A stretch of 64,000 nt of DNA from an uncultured Psychrobacter sp. (GTDB taxonomy: Bacteria; Pseudomonadota; Gammaproteobacteria; Pseudomonadales; Moraxellaceae). The stretch spans positions 48,187 through 112,186 of the forward strand of contig CANLXO010000011.1 in NCBI GenBank assembly GCA_947495055.1, in the 5' to 3' direction. The position numbers and the translations under genes were made by a program. The notes below the pieces were generated by a model that was not told the origin of the DNA, searched no databases, and saw only the letters and a list, made by a program, of their open reading frames with translations. Below are positions 18,195 through 27,242 of the stretch, one piece after another (within the stretch, counting starts at the first letter, position 1; each line of letters opens with the position of its first letter).

Positions 18195-18632
18195 ATGAGT
18201 GAAACAACCTCCATTACCCCAACCCGTCCTTATATGGTACGTGCGCTTTATCAATGGATAGAAGATAATGCATTGACGCCATATCTTATGGTAGATGCGA
18301 CTGCTGAAAATGTTCAAATACCGACAGAGCATGTGCAAGATGGTCGTATTGTCTTAAATATCGCCAGCCGTGCGACAGGCAATATGAGTATGGAAAACGA
18401 CTATATTCACTTTAGTGCGCGTTTTGGCGGAGTGTCACAGGAGATTTGGGTACCTCTGACAGCAGTCATGGGTATTTATGCCAAAGAGAACTCGCAAGGA
18501 ATGTTCTTTGATCCTAACGAGTATGATAACTATCAGCCTAAAGACGATGCAGAAGGAGCTGTTAAAAAGAGCCCTAGTGCTGCGCCAAAACCCAAACGCG
18601 ATAACAAAGCAGGTTTAAAAGTGTTGAAATAG
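18195..18632 (+). CDS. sspB: ClpXP protease specificity-enhancing factor SspB
   Basis: This 145-residue adaptor binds ssrA-tagged peptides and tethers them to ClpX. The folded domain covers about residues 8-110 (RPYMVRALYQWIEDN, IVLNIASRATGN, ARFGGVSQEI). A flexible tail ends in a basic, hydrophobic peptide (AGLKVLK) that fits the ClpX-binding motif. AGGAAG lies upstream of the ATG. It forms an operon with sspA and ends at a strong bidirectional terminator. Confidence 0.92.
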   Translation: MSETTSITPTRPYMVRALYQWIEDNALTPYLMVDATAENVQIPTEHVQDGRIVLNIASRATGNMSMENDYIHFSARFGGVSQEIWVPLTAVMGIYAKENSQGMFFDPNEYDNYQPKDDAEGAVKKSPSAAPKPKRDNKAGLKVLK

Positions 18633-18648
18633 TCTAAGTATAAAATAC

Positions 18649-18683
18649 AAAAAGCTGGTCGTATTGTATACGACCAGCTTTTT
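18649..18683. terminator. Bidirectional terminator sspB / dcd
   Basis: AAAAAGCTGGTCGTAT and ATACGACCAGCTTTTT form a perfect 16-bp stem around TGT. It lies between converging genes and has A and T tracts on both sides. Confidence 0.92.
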
Positions 18684-18733
18684 GCTGCCTGTTTAAAAGA
18701 GCTTTAACCTTAGAACCCTTTCTAATTTTTAGC

Positions 18734-19309
18734 TTAGGTTCTTGGCAGAGTCACACCGCGTTGACCTTGATATTTACCGCCGCGATCTTTATAGCTGGTC
18801 TCGCAAACGTCATCGGCATCGCTCTGAAAAAACAGCATTTGCGCGACCCCTTCACCTGCATAAATACGCGCGGGCAAGTTGGTCGTATTGCTAAATTCTA
18901 GAGTGACATGCCCTTCCCACTCAGGCTCTAGTGGCGTGACGTTAACGATGATACCGCAGCGAGCGTAAGTCGATTTACCTAAGCAGATCGTCAAGACATC
19001 ACGCGGAATACGGAAATACTCCATCGTACGCGCCAAGGCAAACGAGTTGGGCGGAATGATACACTCATCACCTACGATATCGATAAAGCTCTTTTCATCG
19101 AAGTTTTTAGGATCGACAACGACAGAATGCACGTTGGTAAAGACTTTGAATTCAGGCGCGCAGCGAACATCATAACCATAGCTTGAGGTGCCGTAGCTAA
19201 TGAGACGCTCGCCTGCATCATTAAAGCGCACTTGACCTGCTTCGAACGGCTCAATCATGCCATGATTTTGAGCTTGCTCACGAATCCAGCGATCAGACTT
19301 GATAGACAT
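18734..19309 (-). CDS. dcd: dCTP deaminase
   Basis: This enzyme deaminates dCTP to dUTP and so feeds thymidylate synthesis. The 191-residue chain is typical (about 190). Recognisable segments are [13 protein letters not shown] at the start, [23 protein letters not shown] and a C-terminal [12 protein letters not shown]. The catalytic Glu lies in [17 protein letters not shown]. It converges on sspB and lies downstream of apbC and a hypothetical gene on the same strand, so it may share transcripts with them. Confidence 0.94.
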   Translation of the reverse strand: MSIKSDRWIREQAQNHGMIEPFEAGQVRFNDAGERLISYGTSSYGYDVRCAPEFKVFTNVHSVVVDPKNFDEKSFIDIVGDECIIPPNSFALARTMEYFRIPRDVLTICLGKSTYARCGIIVNVTPLEPEWEGHVTLEFSNTTNLPARIYAGEGVAQMLFFQSDADDVCETSYKDRGGKYQGQRGVTLPRT

Positions 19310-19456
19310 TTTTATCCTTAACTATTGAGTACAATATGTAACTTATAAATTTGTAAGAGGTTTTGGTACTGGTGATTATACGGAACTCAGACGCTGATTT
19401 ATAGATTTTATAACAGATATAAAGGATTGTTTATATCAGTTTTATCCATGCCTTTA

Positions 19457-19894
19457 TTATTTATCTGATTCATCAGCTACTGATTGTCCTTGGTAGCTGA
19501 TTACTGTACTTACTGCTCTTCTTTTTGCTTGGTTTGATGCAACGTGAATTAATTCTATGATCATCCTAGTTTCAACAGGCGTTAATCCATCCAATAACGC
19601 TTCGCTGACATTAATAATAGCAATACCACTGATCCCATAAGAGTGTTTGGGAAATTTAGATAGTAAGTCTACTATTGCTTGTGTAGCAGTAGAGAAGTCT
19701 ATAAATAGCAGACGGCGGTTGCTAAAGTTAGCATTAACCTGATGGCTTTTGGTACTGCCGTCTTTATAGTAAGCCGTCGCATTCAATTGATTATTTGATA
19801 ACTCAATCTCATACACGGGCGGACGCAGCATTTTTAATAACTTATGCTGCTTAGGTAGCCTTTTCAGATAGTTATCATAGGTCATTATGCTCAC
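19457..19894 (-). CDS. Hypothetical protein between apbC and dcd
   Basis: This 145-residue, probably cytoplasmic protein has no signal peptide or membrane helix. The N-terminal part is basic (YLKRLPKQHKLLKMLRPP), the middle looks like alternating beta strands and helices, and the C-terminal helix contains TPVETRMIIELIHVAS. I do not recognise the family. It lies 40 bp after apbC and 147 bp before dcd on the same strand. A second Met at residue 4 is an alternative start, and neither has a strong ribosome site. Confidence 0.65.
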   Translation of the reverse strand: MSIMTYDNYLKRLPKQHKLLKMLRPPVYEIELSNNQLNATAYYKDGSTKSHQVNANFSNRRLLFIDFSTATQAIVDLLSKFPKHSYGISGIAIINVSEALLDGLTPVETRMIIELIHVASNQAKRRAVSTVISYQGQSVADESDK

Positions 19895-19934
19895 TAAAAA
19901 TCCCTTTTTATGCTATTGATCATGAGTTACTCTT

Positions 19935-21185
19935 CTAAAATATCCGCTTGTCATCAACAGGCTTAGCGAACTTATTAATATTGGCTTCGATGTTTTTGGC
20001 GATATTTATATAATATGATGCAAACTCATCATCAGCGAGTACGCTAGGCTCACCTTTATCCACTTGTGCGCGAATACCGCTAGCGAGAGGCAACTGACCT
20101 AATAACGGTACTTGATACTGCTCAGCGATAATTTCGCCGCCGCCGACTCCAAAAATAGCTTCGGTAGTTCCGCAGTTGCTACAGGTATGCAAAGCCATAT
20201 TTTCAACCACGCCAAGTACGGGAATATTGGTCTTATTAAACATCTCAATGCCTTTTTGCGCATCTAACAGCGCTACATGCTGCGGAGTAGTCACAATCAC
20301 CGCTCCTGTTACTGGGATACGCTGAGCGAGTGTCAGCTGAATATCACCTGTACCTGGCGGCATATCTATCACCAGATAATCAAGCTGCGGCCAGTTGGTT
20401 TGGTTGTACAGTTGCATCAATGCGCCAGTAGCTTTGGGACCACGCCAGGCAACAGGCGTATTATCACTATCGAGCAAGCTACCAATAGATAGCATTGCAA
20501 GGCCATGCGCCTCAACTGGGACGAACTGCTCGTTCTCTAGTTGCGGTTTGACATCGGCGACGCCTAGCATCGTTGGTATACTAGGGCCATAGATATCAGC
20601 GTCCAGCACACCGACACGCCCGCCAAGCTTTTGTAAAGCTAACGCAATATTGACCGTCGTTGTTGATTTGCCAACGCCGCCCTTGCCAGAGGCGACGACG
20701 ATGATATGACGAATGCGAGGATGCGCAGTTAGGGAGGCTTGCGTTGGCGCAGCCTTGGTAATCGGTGGTTCGGCGTCAGTATCATTAGTACTAGGGGTTG
20801 TTTTGGACATGCTATCAGGTTTTGCTGCTGGCTGGCTCTGAGCGTCCATAGCATTGATCGTCTTTGGCATTTGTTTTGGCAACGTTGACTCTGTACCTTT
20901 GGCTGGTGCAGGTAGGCGTACATTCATATGAATGGTCTTGATACCGTGCGGATGCAGTAGTTGCCCAAGCTCTTGTTGGATAGTTTCAGGGTCACTGTTG
21001 ACAGGCAAACGCAAATCTAAAGTCAGCTCATCACCATTGCGCTCAAGCCCAGTCACCATAGTAGCGATACTCACAGTGCCGACTTCATAGCCAAGCAATA
21101 CCTTGTCCACCGCACTATCACGCTGTGCTTGCTGCTGCGGGGTTTCAGGTTTGTCAGAGGTTATTTTTTTTATAAAGTTGAACAT
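19935..21185 (-). CDS. apbC: Iron-sulfur cluster carrier ApbC/Mrp (P-loop ATPase)
   Basis: This 416-residue cytoplasmic ATPase carries and transfers Fe-S clusters. An N-terminal MIP18/DUF59-like domain (about residues 25-100) is followed by a low-complexity linker rich in Pro, Thr and Ala. The Mrp domain then has the deviant Walker A SGKGGVGKST (about 167-176), DADIYGPS, and the cluster-binding pair CSNCG near residue 335. The long linker is unusual but compatible with the family. It lies upstream of a hypothetical gene and dcd. Confidence 0.92.
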   Translation of the reverse strand: MFNFIKKITSDKPETPQQQAQRDSAVDKVLLGYEVGTVSIATMVTGLERNGDELTLDLRLPVNSDPETIQQELGQLLHPHGIKTIHMNVRLPAPAKGTESTLPKQMPKTINAMDAQSQPAAKPDSMSKTTPSTNDTDAEPPITKAAPTQASLTAHPRIRHIIVVASGKGGVGKSTTTVNIALALQKLGGRVGVLDADIYGPSIPTMLGVADVKPQLENEQFVPVEAHGLAMLSIGSLLDSDNTPVAWRGPKATGALMQLYNQTNWPQLDYLVIDMPPGTGDIQLTLAQRIPVTGAVIVTTPQHVALLDAQKGIEMFNKTNIPVLGVVENMALHTCSNCGTTEAIFGVGGGEIIAEQYQVPLLGQLPLASGIRAQVDKGEPSVLADDEFASYYINIAKNIEANINKFAKPVDDKRIF

Positions 21186-21360
21186 AGCTATTTTTACTTC
21201 TTATAAAAAGATGGTTTTTATGGGCTGGATCATCAATCATTATTGGAGGTTCAGTGTAGCCCAATTAACACTATTAAAAAACCAGCAACTCTTATGAGTC
21301 AACAGATTGTTACCTTTTAGTGTGAACGAATGATTTGTTAGTTAATGCTTAAAGCTGACT

Positions 21361-22698
21361 TTATATCGCCAAAAACTTTGAAGCGATGAATAAGTAAATA
21401 AGCACGCCCGAGGCATCACTTATTGAAGTTATCAAAGGCGCACTGGCCGTGGCAGGGTCAAAGCCTAACTTGTTGAGTACAAAAGGCAGACTCATGCCGA
21501 TCACACTACCAATGATAACTACCGACACCATACTCAGCGCTAGCACCACCGATACGATAGCGTCACCGCGGATATAGCCGATAATAGCGACAGCGACCGC
21601 CATCGTAGCTCCTAGCATAAGTGCAACTAAAGCCTCACGGCCTAGTAGTGAAAACCAATCCTTCATCACCACATCGCCAGTAGCAAGTGCCCGTACCATC
21701 AAAGTGGCAGACTGTGAGCCTGCATTACCACCACTATCGACTAATAACGGTAAGAAAAACACTAGTACTAAGTTAGCAGCAATAACATCTTCAAAGTTGG
21801 CAATACTAAAGCCTGAGAGTAGATTGCCAAATATCAATAAGACCAGCCAAAAGACGCGCTTACGATACAGCACTCTGACGCTCACATCTTTGAGCCTACC
21901 GACCATAGTCGTGACGCCAGCTGACTTATGAAAGTCATCGGTGGCTTCATCGCTAGCAACGTCCATCGCATCATCATGAGTGACGATACCAACTAAAGCG
22001 CCATTATCGTCAGTAATTGGCAGTGCAATGAGATCGTAACGAGCTACGGCTTTGGCGACGTCTTCTTGATCGTCAGAGGCGTTAGATGACACCACACTAC
22101 TCATCATAATATCGTTAATCACTTGCTCAGGGGACGCTAAAATGAGCACTCGTAATGACACCACGCCTAGGAGTTTACGGGCATCATCTATGACATAAGC
22201 ATGATAAATCGTCTCAGCGTCAGGTGCCTCTAATCTTAGAGCATCTAGCGCTTGCGCCACTGTCATCTTTGGCGCTAAGGTGGCATAATCAGAAGTCATC
22301 AAAGCCCCAGCGGTACGCTCCTCGTAGGCCGATAGCCTGCGAATGTCTTCGCGTTTGGCCTGCGCCAATGCGGGCAGCAGAGCATCGCGCTGCTCTTGGT
22401 TAAGATGCTTGTACAGGTCAGTGCGCGCGTCCGCTGGCATCTCCCCTATCAAGATTGCCATACTCTCGCGCGGGAACTTGTGCGCCATAGCGACCTGTAC
22501 ATCAGGCTCTAGGTACGCAAATATAGTTGAGCGATTGGGCAGGCGCTCCAATAACTGCCAAGCGAGCGTCGTATCCATCAGCGCAAGCACATCAGCGCTA
22601 TCGATAGGGCGCAAAGCCTGTAGTTGATTCATTGCGGGCGTAAACTGCTGCTGCTCAATAGCAGCGCTTAACGTTAACGCGATATCTTGATAGTTCAT
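21361..22698 (-). CDS. mgtE: Magnesium transporter MgtE
   Basis: This 445-residue inner-membrane Mg2+ channel has an N-terminal helical Mg-sensing domain (about 1-120), two CBS domains (about 130-250) and five membrane helices at the C-terminus. The family pore motif region is visible as PLLVDSGGNAGSQSATLMVRAL, and the chain ends with the last membrane segment. No M-box riboswitch fits in the short leader (42 bp to the preceding terminator). Gating by magnesium is therefore probably at protein level. Confidence 0.92.
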   Translation of the reverse strand: MNYQDIALTLSAAIEQQQFTPAMNQLQALRPIDSADVLALMDTTLAWQLLERLPNRSTIFAYLEPDVQVAMAHKFPRESMAILIGEMPADARTDLYKHLNQEQRDALLPALAQAKREDIRRLSAYEERTAGALMTSDYATLAPKMTVAQALDALRLEAPDAETIYHAYVIDDARKLLGVVSLRVLILASPEQVINDIMMSSVVSSNASDDQEDVAKAVARYDLIALPITDDNGALVGIVTHDDAMDVASDEATDDFHKSAGVTTMVGRLKDVSVRVLYRKRVFWLVLLIFGNLLSGFSIANFEDVIAANLVLVFFLPLLVDSGGNAGSQSATLMVRALATGDVVMKDWFSLLGREALVALMLGATMAVAVAIIGYIRGDAIVSVVLALSMVSVVIIGSVIGMSLPFVLNKLGFDPATASAPLITSISDASGVLIYLFIASKFLAI

Positions 22699-22740
22699 TA
22701 TAATTGCTCTGTGCGATGCGAGAAGATTTGATTATAAATA

Positions 22741-22771
22741 AAAAAAGAGCCAATAATATTGGCTCTTTTTT
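22741..22771 (-). terminator. Terminator of the ketone-body operon
   Basis: AAAAAGAGCCAAT and ATTGGCTCTTTTT form a 13-bp perfect stem with a 3-nt loop. It lies after the dehydrogenase gene on the minus strand. Confidence 0.88.
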
Positions 22772-22843
22772 ATCTCATAAAGAAGATGCTAGCGGATGGG
22801 TGATTTATAAGCAAGCGGATAAAGGCTTAGGCTCATTAATCCA

Positions 22844-23644
22844 TTAGTTCATAAACCAGCCATGACTGGCGACGATGGATTGTCCTGTGAATACATTGGT
22901 TGGGAATGCGGCTAGAAATAATGCCAACTGAGCGATATCATCAACGGTAGTGAACTCTTTATCAACGGTATTGACTAGCATAATATCGTTGACGACTTCT
23001 TCTTCGCTAATGCCCTTCTCTTTGGCTTGCTCAGGGATCTGCTTTTCGACCAGTGGGGTTTTGACAAAGCCTGGGCAAATCACATGCGAGCGTACGTTGT
23101 GCTCGCCGCCCTCTTTTGCCAGTACGCGGCACAGCCCTAATAGACCATGCTTGGCGGTAACATAAGGCGCTTTGTAGAGTGAGGCTTCGTGTGAGTGTAC
23201 CGAACCCATATAGATAACCGTACCGCCTTTGTCGTCTTTATACATATGCTTGACAGCGGCTTTGGTTGTCAAAAAAGCGCCATCTAGATGAATAGCGAGC
23301 ATTTTTTTCCAGTCATCAAATGCCATTTTGTCAATTGGGTTGATAATCTGAATACCGGCATTGGAGACAAGAATGTCAATACCGCCAAAGGTGTCGACCA
23401 GCTGCTGCACACCTGCGTTGACGGCATCCTCTGAGGTGACATCCATCTCAATCGCTAGAGCCTGACCGCCCGCTTCTTTGATGGCATCAACTGTCTCTTG
23501 AGCGGCATCCAAATTGATATCTGCAATACCGACTGCAGCGCCTGCCTTGGCATAAGTCTCAGCGATATCACGTCCGATGCCGCTAGCTGAGCCTGTGACT
23601 AATGCTACTTTACCTGTCAAATCATGTTGTAGTTCGGTCGCCAT
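22844..23644 (-). CDS. bdhA: 3-hydroxybutyrate dehydrogenase
   Basis: This 266-residue short-chain dehydrogenase interconverts D-3-hydroxybutyrate and acetoacetate with NAD+. The Rossmann motif TGSASGIG (about 17-24), NAG in VSNAGIQ, the catalytic Ser in [11 protein letters not shown], and YVTAKHG with the Tyr-Lys pair are all present. AAGGA precedes the ATG. It is the third gene of a minus-strand set with the two CoA-transferase subunits, so together they convert hydroxybutyrate to acetoacetyl-CoA. The substrate assignment rests on this context and on family resemblance. Confidence 0.88.
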   Translation of the reverse strand: MATELQHDLTGKVALVTGSASGIGRDIAETYAKAGAAVGIADINLDAAQETVDAIKEAGGQALAIEMDVTSEDAVNAGVQQLVDTFGGIDILVSNAGIQIINPIDKMAFDDWKKMLAIHLDGAFLTTKAAVKHMYKDDKGGTVIYMGSVHSHEASLYKAPYVTAKHGLLGLCRVLAKEGGEHNVRSHVICPGFVKTPLVEKQIPEQAKEKGISEEEVVNDIMLVNTVDKEFTTVDDIAQLALFLAAFPTNVFTGQSIVASHGWFMN

Positions 23645-23699
23645 ACTTTTATTCCTTACTTTAATTTTTTTATTAAATGGACTTATTGAATAATCGTAC

Positions 23700-24329
23700 T
23701 TACTGGATTATGGTTACTGGGGTTTTTTCTTGTAGCTCATCGAAGCTGACATCATCGGCTAGTTCGACAAGTTTAAGTCCTTGATCTGTGACATCAAGCA
23801 CTGCAAGTTCGGTAATAATGCGATCAACGACGCCTTTACCAGTCAATGGTAGCTCACAGTTGGCAAGGATTTTGGGATCGCCATGTTTGTTTACTTGCTC
23901 CATGAGTACAATCACTCGTTGCACGCCTGCGACCAAGTCCATCGCGCCGCCCATACCTTTGACCATCTTTTTGGGGATCATCCAGTTGGCCAGATCACCG
24001 TTTTCTGAGACCTCCATTGCGCCAAGTATCGCCAGATTGACGTGACCACCACGAATCATCGCAAACGACTCTGAGCTGCTAAAAAAGCTAGCACCAGGTT
24101 TTGCAGTTACCGTTTGCTTACCGGCGTTAATCAAATCTGCATCGACATTATCTTCGGTCGGAAACTCGCCGATACCTAATAAGCCATTCTCAGACTGTAG
24201 CCAAACGTCTACGCCCTCAGGGATATAATTGGCCACCAGCGTCGGCAGGCCAATGCCTAAATTGACGTAATAACCATCTTGCAACTCTTGTGCGGCGCGC
24301 TGCGCCATTTGCTCTCTTGTCCATGCCAT
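23700..24329 (-). CDS. scoB: 3-oxoacid CoA-transferase, subunit B
   Basis: This is the beta subunit of succinyl-CoA:3-ketoacid CoA-transferase, which activates acetoacetate to acetoacetyl-CoA. It has 209 residues, the normal length. The catalytic glutamate lies in [18 protein letters not shown] and the early [13 protein letters not shown] are also family features. AAGGATAA lies before the ATG. It sits 55 bp after scoA and just upstream of the dehydrogenase. The donor could be acetyl-CoA instead of succinyl-CoA. Confidence 0.92.
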   Translation of the reverse strand: MAWTREQMAQRAAQELQDGYYVNLGIGLPTLVANYIPEGVDVWLQSENGLLGIGEFPTEDNVDADLINAGKQTVTAKPGASFFSSSESFAMIRGGHVNLAILGAMEVSENGDLANWMIPKKMVKGMGGAMDLVAGVQRVIVLMEQVNKHGDPKILANCELPLTGKGVVDRIITELAVLDVTDQGLKLVELADDVSFDELQEKTPVTIIQ

Positions 24330-24384
24330 GGTATTTATCCTTAAAAATTATCGTATTCTTTTTTATCTTAGTTCAACTTAGTGC

Positions 24385-25098
24385 TTAAGCGCTCTCAGCG
24401 GCTTTTGTCGTAATTTTCTCAATGCGTTTTTCAGGAGCACTATTGAGTACGATACGTTGCACATAGATACCAGGCAGATGTATCTCATTAGGATCAAGCG
24501 TGCCTGTCTCTACGATTTCCTCAACCTCAGCAATGGTAATTTTGCCTGCTGTTGCACAGTCTGGATTGAAGTTACGCGCGGTTTTGCTAAATATTAAGTT
24601 ACCTGCTTTGTCCGCTTTTAGCGCTTTGACGAGGGAGATATCGGCGTTTAATGCACGCTCAAGAATATAAGTACGACCCTCAAAGTCGCGAGTCTCTTTG
24701 CCTTCAGCAACTAAGGTACCGACGCCTGTCGCAGTATAGAACGCGGGAATACCTGCGCCGCCTGAACGTAGTCTTTCTGCTAATGTGCCTTGCGGGGTCA
24801 GCTCAACTTCTAACTCGCCTGCCAAGTATTGGCGCTCAAACTCTTTGTTTTCGCCCACATATGATGAGATCATTTTTTTGATTTGGCGAGTTTGTAATAA
24901 TAGTCCCAAGCCAAAATCATCCACACCGGCGTTATTGCTGATACACGTCAAATCTTTGACGCCGCTATCGCGCAACGCCTCAATAAGCGCTTCTGGAATG
25001 CCGCACAGGCCAAAACCGCCAATAGCGAGGGTTTGTCCATCACTCACGATACCTTTTAGGGCATCTTGTGCCGTACTATATACTTTTGATTGACTCAT
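24385..25098 (-). CDS. scoA: 3-oxoacid CoA-transferase, subunit A
   Basis: This is the alpha subunit of the acetoacetate-activating CoA-transferase, 237 residues. The glycine-rich [14 protein letters not shown] and the [15 protein letters not shown] region are typical. AAGGAGCTGAGC provides a strong ribosome site. It is the first gene of the minus-strand ketone-body operon and is divergent from the GntP-type permease across a strongly structured spacer. Confidence 0.92.
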   Translation of the reverse strand: MSQSKVYSTAQDALKGIVSDGQTLAIGGFGLCGIPEALIEALRDSGVKDLTCISNNAGVDDFGLGLLLQTRQIKKMISSYVGENKEFERQYLAGELEVELTPQGTLAERLRSGGAGIPAFYTATGVGTLVAEGKETRDFEGRTYILERALNADISLVKALKADKAGNLIFSKTARNFNPDCATAGKITIAEVEEIVETGTLDPNEIHLPGIYVQRIVLNSAPEKRIEKITTKAAESA

Positions 25099-25218
25099 GC
25101 TCAGCTCCTTGCTAATTTAGCATTTTTTAATATTAACCCATAATTTATAGAAAATTTAAAACAATACACCTTGTATCAATATATCTTGTATACAACATAT
25201 GTGCTAACTTAGCATATT

Positions 25219-25254
25219 ATCATCTTAGCGACTAGGCAAGAACGTTAAGATGAT
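25219..25254. repeat. 12-bp inverted repeat
   Basis: ATCATCTTAGCG (25219-25230) pairs with CGTTAAGATGAT (25243-25254) with one G-T pair and a 12-nt loop. It may be an operator or an RNA stem. Confidence 0.6.
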
Positions 25255-25263
25255 AGTAAAGAT

Positions 25264-25344
25264 AGCAGCTATATCGTATCGATAAGAGATAGAGGCTTCG
25301 ATAACAGTCGTTATATCATAGCGACTGGTTATCCTATAGCTGCT
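25264..25344. repeat. Nested inverted repeat
   Basis: The outer arms AGCAGCTATA (25264) and TATAGCTGCT (25335) are perfect complements. An inner stem GATAACAGTCG / CGACTGGTTATC (about 25299-25333) has one bulge. Confidence 0.6.
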
Positions 25345-25409
25345 TTGAGTACTATGGTCAGCAATTTTATATTAGCGTTATACACACTGATTGATTAAAT
25401 AATTTATAG

Positions 25410-25436
25410 GACCGCGGATACTCTCTATCCGCGGTC
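25410..25436 (+). promoter_or_regulatory. Strong stem-loop just before the permease ribosome site
   Basis: GACCGCGGATA and TATCCGCGGTC form a perfect 11-bp GC-rich stem with loop CTCTC. It ends 11 bp before the AAGGAG ribosome site (25448-25453) and has no T tract. It therefore looks like a leader structure or an operator rather than a terminator. Confidence 0.6.
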
Positions 25437-25460
25437 TACTTTATGCCAAGGAGAAGGCTT

Positions 25461-26936
25461 ATGTTTAGCACACTTGCTATTGTCATCACGTTATTACTGC
25501 TCATGTTTTTTGCCTATCGCGGCTATTCTGTACTGATTTTAGCACCGATTATGGCAACATTGGCTGTATTGCTATCGGGTGATTTTTTGACGAGTATCCC
25601 CGCCTATACCGATATCTTTATGGGCGCACTTAGCGGATTCTTACTGAAGTTTTTTCCTATATTCTTACTAGGCGCACTCTTTGGGCGTTTGATGGCAGAC
25701 TCAGGCGCCGCAACCGCGATTGCCAATACCGTAGTCAAAAAGCTTGGCGCAAGCAAAGCTATCCTTGCGGTGATTTTAGTCTGTGCTATCTTGACCTACG
25801 GCGGCGTCTCGCTATTTGTTGTAGCCTTTGCTATCTACCCTATCGCCAAGGACTTATTTAGAGCGGCTGATATCCCTAAGCGCTTGATTCCAGCGGCTAT
25901 CGCACTAGGCTCTTTTACCTTTACTATGACCGCCCTGCCCGGTACGCCTGCGATTCAAAACGCTATCCCTATTCCTTATTACAATACTAATGTCTTTGCA
26001 GCGCCCATCTTAGGGATAATCGGCGGTACCATCATGTTCATTGGTGGATGGCTGTGGTTACAATCACGCGCCAAAAAAGCCAATGCCGCAGGTGAAGGTT
26101 ATGGTCAGCATGACGACGAAGACGTCGGCGTCGGTGGTATCGATGCCAAAAAAGAGCCTGTTCAGGAAAACGCCGCACAAGAGAACGTCGCTAAGAGCAA
26201 CCTAGCGACAACAAGTGAAGCGCGCAACACTCATCAAACCTCCTTTGTGGTTGCGATGATTCCGCTGGTTTTGGTTATCGCATTGAACGCCATGCTCACC
26301 TACTTTATCTTTCCTGCGATGGACTTTAGCAGCTTACAAACGCAGTTCCCTGATCTTAATATCGAAGGCTCACTAGGTCTTTGGTCTATTATTATCTCTT
26401 TGGTCATCGCTATTGTCGTGCTGATTGTGCTGCGCATCGGTCACTGGAGTAATCTACAAAAAACCATTAACCGTGGTACTTATGATTCGATGTTGCCGAT
26501 ATTTAACACCGCCTCAGAGGTGGGTTACGGCGCGGTTATCGCCTCGCTTGCAGGGTTTCTTATCATTCGTGATAGTATCTTAAACCTCAATCCCAATAAT
26601 CCGCTGATATCAGAAGCGGTCGCTATGACTACGCTTGCCGGTATCACAGGCTCATCTTCTGGTGGTTTGAGTATTGCCCTATCGACGCTGGGTGAGGATT
26701 ATCTCAGAATGGCAGTTGAAGCGGGTATCGATCCTGAACTGATGCACCGAGTTGCTGTTATGGCAGCGGGTGGTCTTGACACCTTGCCGCATAGTGGCGC
26801 GGTCATCACGCTATTTGCCATTTGTGGTTTGACGCACAAACAGTCTTATCTTAATCTAGCCGTCGTTACGATGGTAATTCCACTCATTGCTGTTATTGCT
26901 GTCATCACTTTGGGTACTCTATTTGGATCGTTCTAA
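25461..26936 (+). CDS. GntP-family permease, probably 3-hydroxybutyrate uptake
   Basis: This 491-residue inner-membrane permease has about 12 hydrophobic segments and a hydrophilic, acidic loop at about residues 210-255 (rich in D, E, A, N). GntP-family features include LTYGGVSLFVVAFAIYPIA and ITGSSSGGLSIALS. The start at 25461 (MFSTLAIV) has AAGGAG 7 bp upstream; an upstream ATG at 25443 would lie within the leader. It is divergent from the dehydrogenase and CoA-transferase genes, so a ketone body such as 3-hydroxybutyrate is the likeliest substrate. Gluconate or another organic acid cannot be excluded. Confidence 0.82.
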   Translation: MFSTLAIVITLLLLMFFAYRGYSVLILAPIMATLAVLLSGDFLTSIPAYTDIFMGALSGFLLKFFPIFLLGALFGRLMADSGAATAIANTVVKKLGASKAILAVILVCAILTYGGVSLFVVAFAIYPIAKDLFRAADIPKRLIPAAIALGSFTFTMTALPGTPAIQNAIPIPYYNTNVFAAPILGIIGGTIMFIGGWLWLQSRAKKANAAGEGYGQHDDEDVGVGGIDAKKEPVQENAAQENVAKSNLATTSEARNTHQTSFVVAMIPLVLVIALNAMLTYFIFPAMDFSSLQTQFPDLNIEGSLGLWSIIISLVIAIVVLIVLRIGHWSNLQKTINRGTYDSMLPIFNTASEVGYGAVIASLAGFLIIRDSILNLNPNNPLISEAVAMTTLAGITGSSSGGLSIALSTLGEDYLRMAVEAGIDPELMHRVAVMAAGGLDTLPHSGAVITLFAICGLTHKQSYLNLAVVTMVIPLIAVIAVITLGTLFGSF

Positions 26937-27242
26937 GTTTGGATCGTTCTAAACGTGCCCTTTAAAACGATTTAATATAATTTAAAGCCCACTTAGCACT
27001 TGCTTGGTGGGCTTTTTGGTTTTGACTTTTAAACTGATTAAATGAGTATGTGCTACACGGATCGCATCAATGCATAGGTTTATTACTAAGCACTATCACA
27101 ACTTTAGCTAAATTACGGTATCATAGGCACAATTTTTTATTTTGGTGCGTCCCGTTGTTTGCACTCCTCTTTGTTGATAATGGCAATGATGCCTAGAGCG
27201 ATTGACCACTACCCTTTTTAGATAAAAATATAGGTGATAAAC
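26937..27242. other. Intergenic region permease / metG
   Basis: This 306-bp spacer has the permease terminator at 26984-27018 and presumably the metG promoter beyond it. A 15-bp block, TTTGGATCGTTCTAA, occurs twice in tandem across the permease stop codon (26922 and 26938). No gene is seen. Confidence 0.5.
26984..27018 (+). terminator. Permease terminator
   Basis: AAAGCCCAC and GTGGGCTTT form a perfect 9-bp stem, followed by TTTGG and then TTTTG. Confidence 0.78.

Larger units (their letters stand above)
25099..25460. other. Divergent scoA / permease spacer with three stem-loops
   Basis: This 362-bp spacer carries three inverted-repeat structures in a row: 25219-25254, 25264-25344 (with an inner stem) and 25410-25436. 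Promoters for both directions are expected here. No coding signal is visible. Confidence 0.6.

Noticed and set aside
22699-22740. M-box riboswitch upstream of mgtE
   Set aside because: Only 42 bp separate the start from the previous terminator, too short for the aptamer.
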